From: Mytilus californianus
Taxonomy: Eukaryota; Mollusca; Bivalvia; Mytilida; Mytilidae
Reading direction: 5' to 3'
Assembly (NCBI RefSeq): GCF_021869535.1
Contig: NW_026262734.1
Span: forward strand, 113,909,588-113,973,587
Length of the DNA: 64,000 nt
The translations under genes and the position numbers were made by a program. The notes under the pieces were generated by a model. The model made no database searches. It was not told the origin of the DNA and was given only the letters and a program-made list of their open reading frames with translations. Positions 55,340 through 64,000 of this stretch are shown in pieces; the first letter of the stretch is position 1; each line of letters starts with the position of its first letter.

Positions 55340-56727
55340 TTACATATAGTTGTTGACATTCTCACTGTTCCTTTGCACTCTCGTTGAAATGCACGACCAT
55401 TAATGATGGACTGTCGTTGTTCACATTTTAATTATACGTACAATTAATTACTAGTAAATACTATTTAAACATTCACATATTAAATATGATAGTTAAGAGT
55501 AAACTGGTCTTTGTCTTAAGCAATGTTTTAAGCAAAATAAATTAAAAAACGAAACGAAATGGTTGGGAAAAGTATTACAAACTAATTCAATATGTTAAAT
55601 GAAGCTTACTGAACGACCGACTTTTTATTATCTAATGTCCTTAACAGATTTAATTTCGCTCGTTTTCAAGCATTACACAGATAAGCTAATTTAGTTATGA
55701 TAGAGATCTTAACTGTGTCTAAAATGCTAAAAGAATAAAAGAATAGACCAATTGATTAATTTTGATCAGACTGGTTTAATCGCTGGAAATTGTAGATTAA
55801 TTGAAGCTGTCCAGAAGTACACAACAGACGTGATTGAAACCGTTAATGACTGCAGTTGTGCAAAATATTATTGTAAAAATCATTAACGCAGTTCATTAAA
55901 TTAAAAATTTGAAACCCCAAACAAATTAAAACCGTTCAACTGCGTTCCATGTTACATAATCAAATGAAATGAATTTCTTACAGATTATTTGTTAAAGTCC
56001 AGTTGTATATTTAAGATGCATATCAAACTAACATGTTAATGAGATTTGAATATGAATCAGTTTTGTTTAAAAACTATACTCGGGGCCGTATGTTTAAGGG
56101 GGTATACAACACCCAAGAAAGATAACTCTAACTCATGGTCTGTTTCATTGCAGTGTTTTTAAATCACATGCGATATGGAAGAACTTGACAGATCCTGATC
56201 AGAATGTTATTTTTGTTTCTAAAATCAGATGTACACCTATTGTTGTTCATTTAATCTTTAAATCCATTTATAGTTACTCATTTTCCATAAATGAATCTTC
56301 AAAGAGACAAAAAAAGAAAATTTCAAATTAAAATAAATTTACAAAAGAAAACTAGGAGGTCAGGTTTTCTTCAAAGTGGCAAATAAGGGGAAACAGAAAG
56401 GACCATAACTGTTTTCGTTTTTTGCCCAGGCTTTACATATAATATAATAAAGTATAAAGTATAAAAAGTAAAAAGCCTAACAATAAAATTATAACCAAAT
56501 AAATAAATAAACCAAGGACAATTATGCTTCTATTCGTACCAAATTGATTAAAAGCAAACCAGAATTGACTCCACGATACATTTTTTTGAAAACCGCAGTT
56601 TTGAATAAAATACGCTTCATAGTGTGAAATTGTAGGTTACGAATAATTGATACATGACATGTGTATTTGTGTGTTGAAAAAACGCTGGCATGTTTTTTTT
56701 TTATGCAATTGAAAATTTTAGGACATA
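55340..56727 (-). other. Intron-like DNA
   Basis: The first 600 bp match 13433-13760 and 50880-50930 in patches (GAAACCGTTAATGAC at 55839). The remainder is AT-rich without features. Confidence 0.5.
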
Positions 56728-56878
56728 AAAAGTAAAATCACAAAAACACTGAACTCCGAGGAAAATTCAAAACAGAAAGTCCCTAATCAAATGACAAAAT
56801 CAAAGGATAAAACACATCAAACGAATGGACAACTGTCATATTCCTGACTTGGTACAGGCATTTTATATTCATACAAAA
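56728..56878 (-). mobile_element. PLE family 3 3'-end fragment
   Basis: Plus strand AAAGTAAAATCACAAAAAC, GAACTCCGAGGAAAATTC, CAACTGTCATATTCC: the inverse of the PLE3 3' terminus. 5'-truncated. Confidence 0.75.
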
Positions 56879-57242
56879 AATCAAAAGATACCAAGGTGAT
56901 AATCAACCATAAGTGCATCAGTGACAAGTTTAGGAACAAAGACAACAACAAGAAAAAAAACCCATCAGAATCAGTCCACCAAACATTACACTATATCATT
57001 CAACTCTCTGTTTTCGACCTTTACCCTGGTAGGTGTAAAAAATAAACATGTGTCTTCTATTTCGTCCGCAATGTTTGGGGAAAGTAAATTCTAGATTTAA
57101 AACCATGGTTGAAAAAAATAGAACATGTGAGTTTTGCTTTATCAAAATTCTAATTTCGAAGGGATAGCGAAATTTGTTTTCTTTTGTTGTGCTTTTGTGT
57201 ATTTTTCCGAATTAGTGAGTGCAATTTTGAAGTAAATATAAA

Positions 57243-57720
57243 AAAGAAGATGTGGTATAATTGTTAATAAGATAACTCTCCACAAGAGACCAAATGACAC
57301 AGAAATTAATAGCTATAGGTCACCTTACGGCCTTCAACAATGAGCAAAGCCCATATACTAGCCAGATATAAAAGGCTCCAAAATCTTAGATGTGGAACAA
57401 TTCAAACGAGAAAACTAGCAGCAATGTTAATGTACGAAAACAAAATATGTAACACAGCAACAAACAACAACCACTGAATTACAGGCTCCTGTCTTTGGAC
57501 AGGCACATACATACAGAACGTGGCGGGGTTAAACATGTTAGCTGGAGCCCAACCCTCCACCTAACCTGGGACAGTGGTGTAAAAGTACAAAATAAGAACG
57601 AACTATAAACATCAGTTGGAAAAGGCTTAGTTCATCAGATGGATACAAGTGGAAATACATATAACAGAAACATAGAGTTGACGTGGTTCGTCGTTCATTT
57701 TTGAATCGTTTATCGTTTGT
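57243..57720 (-). repeat. Retroelement 3' UTR, longer copy (GTTGTCTCATTGGC family)
   Basis: Minus strand order: TTAGTTC/CAACTGATGTT segment, CCCAGGTTAGG, GTTTAACCCCGCCACGTT, CTGTCCAAAGACAGGAGCC, GAAGGCCGTAAGGTGACC, then the terminal block. About 480 bp. It gives the fullest view of this family's UTR in the window. Confidence 0.65.
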
Positions 57721-57989
57721 TTTTAAATCTGTAAACAACAAAATTGAAAATCTTGTTCATGCAAAATATCTGCCGTATGTGAAATAAAAAAAAAACATTT
57801 TGTGGAGAAGTTAAGTACGTTCACTTCGCTTCAATAGAAACTAGCTTTTTTGAATTGTCTTTTATGTATTCTGTGTGCATGAAATTTGTTGATATGTCAT
57901 AATGTGTGTCCATATTGTTGTATGGTCGATTAGAGCTTGCGTAGTGTTTATTTGTTAACTAAATATTGACTCTAACTAAAACTTTGAAT

Positions 57990-58430
57990 TCATAGAATCG
58001 AAAAAACAAGCCAAAAATCTCAGGCCTTGGTCAAAAGACAAATGTCATGGCCTGCACAAGTGTGTCTTGCCAAAAACAGTTATCGTCTTCGAGGTCAAAG
58101 TTCAAGGTCACATAAAGGTCAAAACTGCAAGGGGCACAACACTTCATGATGATACATCCACATGCCTAAGATGTAAGGTATAGGTCAAAAGACGAAGAAG
58201 TAATTGCCTGGATGTGTTTCTTGCAAACAAATACATTAAGTTGACCTTGAGGTCAAATTTGAAGGTCATATAAAGGGGTTCATGATACAAGACACTTAAC
58301 CTCATGACTATACATCCACATGCCAAATATGTAAGGCCTAGATCAAAATACAAGAAAGTTATGGCCCATATGTACTATCAGAACGGACCTTGCTCTTATT
58401 CATTGACGGAAGAGGTATATTTTAATCTTG
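57990..58430 (+). repeat. Tandem repeat, about 157-bp unit, three units
   Basis: GGTCAAAAGACA (58028), GGTCAAAAGACG (58183) and GATCAAAATACA (58342) mark units, with ATACATCCACATGCC and GAGGTCAAA-AAGGTCA blocks in phase. The 69-codon minus frame is an artefact. Confidence 0.7.
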
Positions 58431-58904
58431 AATTGAAAACAATCTGACGTTTAAATTGTTATAAATTTTTGCGAGAATAACAGACTGATAAAGTACTACA
58501 AATGGTTAGTTTTTAAAAAAAATGAAATGACAATTTTTTTTTATAATTAACATTTTTATCTTACATTATTGGACCAATCATAGTCATTTTTGGTTCCTTC
58601 ATCTTAGACCCCCCCCCCCCTCCCCCCCCTTTTTATTTCAGACTAAAATTTAAATTCAGAAACACAAACTTACAAGTAAAGAGTATCAATCAAACTCAAA
58701 ATTGCCTGATTCATCACTATTAACTATGCTTTTGTCAATTTAGGCTTAATTTAAAAAAAAAAAATTAACATGTATACCCCTATACCCATATTTCTTAACT
58801 TCAAAAATCGACCGAAACTAGCATGTGATCCATGCCATATGTTGGTGGCCGTATCTTTTTTACCAACGGTTTAAATCTCTAAATATTTTACATGATGTTC
58901 AGCT

Positions 58905-59226
58905 GGGCTTAACATGCTAGTTAAACCCGCTGCAATTGTTTGCACCTATCTTAAGTCAGGAATCTGATGTTCAGTAGTTGTCGTTTGATGATGTGGTTCA
59001 TAAGTGTTTCTCGTTTCTCGTTTTTTATATAGATTAGACCATTGGTTTTCCCGTTTGAATGGTTTTACACTAGTAATTGTTGGGGCCCTTTATAGCTTGC
59101 TGTTCGGTGTGAGCCAATGCTCCGTGTTGAAGACCGTGCTTGGACCTATACTGGTTTACTTTTATAAATGTTGACTTGGATGGAGAGTTGTCTCATTGGC
59201 ACTCATACCACATCTTCTTATATCTA
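58905..59226 (+). repeat. Retroelement 3'-end repeat (GTTGTCTCATTGGC family)
   Basis: About 320 bp, closely matching 52350-52660: TTAAACCCGCTGCAATTG, GTTTCTCGTTTCTCG, CGTTTGAATGG-like, GTGAGCCAATGCTCCG, and the terminal block. Confidence 0.7.
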
Positions 59227-59229
59227 GTA

Positions 59230-59978
59230 AATATTTTAAAAAGGGACAGGGGACAACGTGAACTGACTATTGTTTTAAGGGAGGGAGCGCTTGTTCTTAG
59301 TGTTATGTGATTTGAAACATGACTTTCGAAAAGGTGGAACTATGAAACAAACATATAGAAATAAAGCATTACTATTATTTTAACATAGCCTCTGTATGTA
59401 ACAACTATATGACAACTATATGACAAGGATGTGTTGTAATTATTCATTCGAGAACAAATCTGTTTAAAAAGTGTATTTACCATACGTATTTGAACGACAA
59501 CTGCAGGACGCAGAGGCTCGGTCAATAAATGTTTAAATAGATAAACCCCTTGTAAATTGCATGGGGTTTCGTATGAAACCACAAATATTGATATTAAGCT
59601 GATAATTTGGTACGAGACGAGGGTTCCGTCTACTTAATATTAATTAAGAGGAACACCACCAATTTCATAAAGTTGTGCTAATATTACTATGGTCATCAAA
59701 AAATTATGAGGATAAATGAGAAATAATTTCAGGTTCAGATGAAATGACTGGAGAGAAATTTCCAAATGGCCTTTTATAATTACACAAAATACAAGACAGC
59801 AGGAGTTTAAGTCTAGAATATATCAGCATATAGGTGTACAAATACATGTTGAAATAAAAGTAGCCTTTTTGATACTCCAAACTGTACTTTTTGCCAAGGA
59901 GGATGAAATATTAAATAAATATCATACAAAATATTAAATAATTTGACAACCATAGCAAATAATACGCGAACTAAACCT
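59230..59978. other. Duplicated intron-like DNA
   Basis: 59608-59978 matches 24003-24437 (GAGGGTTCCGTCTA, TCAGGTTCAGATGAA, ATAGGTGTACAAATACATG). The first part is unannotated. Confidence 0.65.
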
Positions 59979-59982
59979 TATA

Positions 59983-60430
59983 GGTTGCAATTCTGTAAAT
60001 ACAGACAATGCAATTTCCCATAGGAACTCCCTTTGCGGCTAAAACTGTGACACTTTTACTATGAAGTGTCGTGAAAAATAATATCCCAGAACGGAAAGTT
60101 TATATTCACTACTATTTTATTCAAAGGTCAAAATATAGGGCTGTGCGGCATATTTTCAACATTTATATGCCCTGAACTTCTAAGAGTTTAAACTTATACT
60201 AAAATTCTATACTACCCTTACCTCCATTTTTGGACCTCCTAAGAATTAAAATTTAGCCGCTACCATGTTTATCTATACTGGTTACATTCCCAAGTTATGT
60301 CTCTATGAGATGAAACACAGAGATCATCAATGGGAACCAGTACGTTAACAAATTAACATACCTATGAATATTAAATATCTCCCCAAAAGAGGCGTGGTTT
60401 GAGAAACAGCTGTATTTACAAAGTGCAACC
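59983..60430 (+). repeat. Left 448-bp direct repeat
   Basis: GGTTGC...GCAACC; followed by TATA. Contains CTCCATTTTTGGACCTCC and GAGGCGTGGTTTGAG. The frame at 60399-60611 straddles its end and is not a gene. Confidence 0.9.
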
Positions 60431-61667
60431 TATACAAACATTTATTCAAATAGAAAACTCTCTAAAAACACTTTTTCTCACAACAATACTTATTTATCAG
60501 AATTATAGCCTTAAAGAAATCACTGCATATACTCTAAGTCTCCTTTTACAGTACATTTTATACCCCTACCCCTGTTTCAATTTTTTAAAGATTTTGAAAA
60601 CAAGACTCTAATTATTGCCAGCTTACCCTATGTGCATGTTTTCTGACATGAACTGTCTAAAACCTGTTTGAAACTATTCTGATAACAAATTGAAAGCATT
60701 TTAGAATACTATAAATGTTTTGTTTAGTAGTTAAGCATTCCAACATTCAAGATTATACAAAGTATCCAATCCTGCCTGTGTCTCCAGTCCACATCTTACT
60801 GTATGCCTATTTGTCAATGAAAGTTCACAATTTCTGCCTCAAATGGTCAGTTTAGAATTCTTGTCACAACAGTATCATCCCTAACCATATATCTAACATA
60901 AGTTAGTTAATATATGTCCTAGAAGTGTTTAAACAAAGGCATATTTGCAAAAGTTGTATTTATGAAGATATCAGTCTGGTGCATAAATTCACTAAAAGTT
61001 TGATTGAAATGACTGCTTACATCTGATTTTTGCATAACTTCCTAGCACAGTTATTGTTTACTTTATAAAAGACCTTTAAAATAAAAAAATCATAGCATTT
61101 ACAAGTTAAATTATCTGTTTTATGACTCAGGGGTAGGCATTTTCCTCTGTTTTTTGCCCCTGGGGCCTCACATTTCCTAATTTTTTTCCCTGTTTCTAGC
61201 AATGTGAAATATTTACTACATATTTAGGATAGAACACACTATTGTTAGTTTTACTGAGGTCTTTTTGTAATTCTAGCTTGTACTTTTTTATGCCGCAGTC
61301 ACAAAAAAGCACATTAAGGCGTTACGGCTTACTTTTGGGTTATCGACAGGACAAAAACACCCCACCAGAAATATTTAGGAAGGATCAATGAGTTGCAATT
61401 ACTGTGAAGAGTAAATATAAGCACTTCTAAACAATTTAAATTACAAATAGGCATATATTATGAATTTATTTTGAATTCAGGGCTTTAAGTAAACCATGCA
61501 TACTGTAAACTGTGAATTTATGCTGAGTCATCATAGTTAAGGCCCAGGATTTTCTCAATCTTCATGAAATATTTATAAAACTTCATATTTGAGTTAAATT
61601 CTTTAAAATCTCTGAGATAAACCAGATTTTGTGAAATTCTGTATGTTCTATTTTTTAACCCTATATA

Positions 61668-62115
61668 GGTTGCAATTCTGTAAATACAGACAATGCAATT
61701 TCCCATAGGAACTCCCTTTGCGGCTAAAACTGTGACACTTTTACTATGAAGTTTCGTGAAAAATAATATCCCAGAACGGAAAGTTTATATGCACTACTAT
61801 TTTATTCAAAGGTCAAAATATAGGGCTGTGCGGCATATTTTCAACATTTATATGCCCTGAACTTCCAAGAGTTTAAACTTATACTTAAATTCTATACTAC
61901 CCTTACCTCCATTTTTGGACCTCCTAAGAATTAAAATTTAGCCGCTACCATGTTTATCTATACTGGTTACATTCCCAAGTGATGTCTCTATGAGATGAAA
62001 CACAGAGATCATCAATGGGAACCAGTACGTTAACAAATTAACATACCTATGAATATTAAATATCTCCCCAAAAGAGGCGTGGTTTGAGAAACAGCTGTAT
62101 TTACAAAGTGCAACC
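61668..62115 (+). repeat. Right 448-bp direct repeat
   Basis: Same orientation and length as the left repeat; preceded by TATA. Differences include TTTCG for TGTCG, GCACT for TCACT and GTGATGTC for GTTATGTC. Confidence 0.9.
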
Positions 62116-62734
62116 TATATTCAGAGGCTATTGTTAACTGAGGACCAAAGGTGGTTTGAGTTCTCTTATCTCGAAGCTAAGTCTGAATTGCAAACAATCT
62201 TCAAACTATCACTTTGAACAATCGACTTTTGAGTAGTAATGTCATTTGAGAGTAACAGTTTGTTTAAACACAAGCGTAAGATTTGAATTGCCGTCATTTG
62301 TGGTTCATCGGGAAAACACTACAATAACGGAATATAGAAATTGATAGATTACTTTGTTAATAGTTTTCATCATTGCTTATTTATCTGCCTATTTATATTG
62401 CTAAAACGGATTTATCTTGTTGATAGTGTTTTTGCTTGATTATGTTATGAGATAGAAAGTGATGCCTTAGATATACGTTATCCGCTAGTTGTCGTGTATT
62501 CTTTTATATATAACAGCTAAGTGTATCAATTCCTGAGATAAATTGTCACCACCTTTTTTTTGTGTGTTGTCCGTGTTGTTTTGTATTCTTAAGTGTGTAG
62601 TGTTGAGGAATTTGTTTCGGGAGGATTTGATTTTTAACTTATTCAGTGGGAGAAGGTTTTTTTTTCATTATTTTCTTCGCATAGAGTGTTTTAAGTTTTG
62701 ATCCACTCTATGTGACATGACAATACGTTATTAT

Positions 62735-62816
62735 GTTTGCCGATAATACGTCCGAGTTTATGAATTGAAGTCAACAGACTTTACAAAAAAAACTTGAATT
62801 AGATTGGTATGCATTT
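62735..62816 (+). pseudogene. LINE RT remnant, split by a SINE
   Basis: MFADNTSEF (FADN at 62736-62747), a TGA, SQQTL, LELDWYAFC; duplicate of 25060-25155. The frame resumes after the SINE at 63171 with LGLIS, the continuation expected for an RT (SGLNI-like). Confidence 0.65.
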
Positions 62817-62826
62817 TGCTTAGGAT

Positions 62827-63170
62827 ACCGCCTTGGTGGTCTCGTCGTAGCGTGTTCCCGAGTACGGGAGGTCGTAAGTTCAAACCCCGGCCGGGTCAAA
62901 CCACAGACTTGAAAATTGGTATTTGCTGCAGCACTCAGGAGAAAGAGCAAAGACTGGTTGGCTCGGAGTTAGAATAATGTGTCTGGGTAAGGTGATATGT
63001 CTTCTTGTGGACTTTTACCTTGTGAACTGGCACGTTAAAGATCCGGCTCAGCGTTTCGGTCTAGTGCAAAGCATGGTTGATATTCATACTACATTAACAT
63101 CTTCTCGTCCTGAATATGCATATTAATTGGACGCTGGACGTTAAGCCACCATTCATCATGATCATCATTA
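62827..63170 (+). mobile_element. tRNA-derived SINE with 10-bp target duplication
   Basis: The head begins near ACCGCCTTGGTGGTCTCG, with A-box-like TGGTCTCGTCGTAG and B box AGTTCAAACCCCG. The body contains GTGTCTGGGTAAGGTGATAT, CTTTTACCTTGTG and CAGCGTTTCGGTCTAGTGC. The tail is GACGCTGGACGTTAAGCC plus an ATCATC run. TGCTTAGG(A/T)T flanks it at 62817-62826 and 63171-63180. The 67-codon frame inside is not a gene. Confidence 0.8.
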
Positions 63171-63639
63171 TGCTTAGGTTTAATATCATATTTGAACATG
63201 TTGTTTTGATTTGAAATTAAAAAAAAATAGCTCAGAGGTTTGATGCCACAAATTTGTACAGAACACTATAACTTGTTAGATTTTTGTTTTATTGTAATTT
63301 GAATTTGAATGAACTTATTATCTAAACATGTAATATAACAGCTTTGAAAGTAAACTTAATAAAAAAAAATATATTTCCTATCAATTAAAATGTATCAGAA
63401 AATGAAAATATTAATCTTTTTCAAGTTACAGTCACAATTATACGTTCACAAAATGTTTAAGAAATATACATAAGTGCTGTAAAGTGCTGTGCATATGTTT
63501 GTATACACTTTCAAATTACAATTTAATTTGCAAAACTGTTCTGTTTGCTACGAAGAAGGATGAACAATTAAACCTATATATCGGGAATGTTAGAATGTAC
63601 AAACATTCATTGATCAGATTAATTGTTCGCTTTTCAGTA

Positions 63640-63714
63640 GGACAACCGGAAGCGCCTGAGTAAGGATTTCGGTGCTCAGTGATACGGTTCACTAGACGAA
63701 GTTGTCAACACGTA
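63640..63714 (+). promoter_or_regulatory. Possible TATA-less promoter (ETS-type site)
   Basis: ACCGGAAGCG at 63645-63654 matches the ETS-family consensus. Sixty bases on is ATGGCGGCC, which also fits the YY1 consensus around start codons. The combination is typical of housekeeping promoters in animals. G+C is raised locally against a very AT-rich background. No TATA box is seen. Confidence 0.35.
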
Positions 63715-63750
63715 ATGGCGGCCATTACATTGGATTTGGCATTCCACGCT
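63715..63750 (+). CDS. Possible first coding exon of a host gene
   Basis: ATG in good context (GTAATGGCG) opens MAAITLDLAFHA, followed directly by GTAAAG, a possible donor after 12 whole codons; read through, the frame stops at 63766-63768. The protein cannot be identified. If the donor is not used, the region is at most an 18-codon frame. Confidence 0.3.
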
Positions 63751-63768
63751 GTAAAGTTGCATTTATGA

Positions 63769-64000
63769 CATTCTTGGATGCTTAAACTTTATGCCACACA
63801 ACATAAAAGGTAAAGGTTTATTTCAGATATTCAGTTAGTTATCTTCAAATAATTCGGATCCCAAAAAATGATTTAAACGGCAAAAATAAAGTGTAAAATT
63901 ATATGAAACATGAAAATTGAAATCCCATTTTTCATCATTTCCTTTTCATGTATTGAATCCACTATTTACACCAATCACTGGTGAATTACATTCGGATTTT
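63769..64000. other. No gene recognised to window end
   Basis: AT-rich; would be intron 1 if the exon at 63715 is real. Confidence 0.4.

Larger units (their letters stand above)
59983..62115. mobile_element. Composite element with 448-bp direct terminal repeats (TATA flanks)
   Basis: Direct repeats 59983-60430 and 61668-62115, each 448 bp, start GGTTGCAATTC and end AGTGCAACC, so each has inverted termini (GGTTGCA/TGCAACC). Five differences were counted between them, about 1%. The outer flanks are TATA (59979-59982 and 62116-62119). The paralogue at about 24437 lacks the whole 2133-bp unit. Between the repeats is 1237 bp without coding, primer-binding site or polypurine tract. Confidence 0.8.

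Noticed and set aside
59983..62115. Standard LTR retrotransposon
   Set aside because: No TG/CA ends, no primer-binding site after the left repeat, no polypurine tract before the right one, no coding, and long inverted termini.

Overview
The window is AT-rich animal DNA, about two thirds A+T, dominated by mobile elements. It has no operon-like coding and no long intact host gene. Several dispersed repeats (the 3' ends of three Penelope-like retroelement families, tRNA-derived SINEs with short ATC-type tails, GGTCAAGGTCA-rich tandem elements) look like those of marine bivalves, most probably a mussel (Mytilidae). That assignment rests on memory of such repeats and not on a search.

The only recurring host-like coding signal is on the minus strand: single ankyrin-repeat exons at 6607-6711, 8029-12390 (broken by an insertion), 46563-46664, 50126-50227 and 54159-54259 (broken), plus second-type ankyrin remnants at 13355-13432 and 55261-55332. 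The two cleanest are 102-bp phase-0 exons coding one 34-residue repeat each, with TTTCAG acceptors and AAG|GTATxG donors. Their flanking introns are also repeated (46.03-46.95 with 53.60-54.52 kb; 25.23-25.84 with 51.28-53.1 and 23.37-23.95 kb; 23.99-25.15 with 59.6-62.8 kb; 12.7-14.3 with 55.0-56.0 and 50.4-50.95 kb). The window therefore appears to be a decaying, segmentally duplicated ankyrin-gene locus. A possible first exon and TATA-less promoter of another host gene lies at the right edge (63.64-63.77 kb).

Retroelements left to right: a LINE C-terminal remnant (0.1-0.3 kb); Penelope-like (PLE) family 1 at 0.4-1.9 kb; SINEs at 5.7, 14.9 and 62.8 kb; a PLE family 2 fragment at 15.4 kb carrying a PLE family 3 insertion; an L1/Tx1-like LINE at 18.2-19.9 kb whose 3' end has grown into a 260-bp tandem array to 22.3 kb; a three-unit tandem array of PLE family 1 at 31.8-37.0 kb made by DNA-level unequal exchange; PLE family 3 at 47-48.3 kb; and many 3'-end fragments.

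The paralogous copies act as internal empty sites, so several insertions can be delimited. Two are composites with an unusual shared architecture: long direct terminal repeats (466 bp and 448 bp) that each end in their own inverted repeats, flanking about 0.9-1.2 kb of non-coding DNA, one bounded by TTAA (8116-12368) and one by TATA (59983-62115). A third is an 18.75-kb block (25950-44702) bounded by 30-bp inverted termini, TA duplications and subterminal CATGCG arrays, which splits a PLE 3' UTR in two. These are the best candidates for undescribed mobile units.
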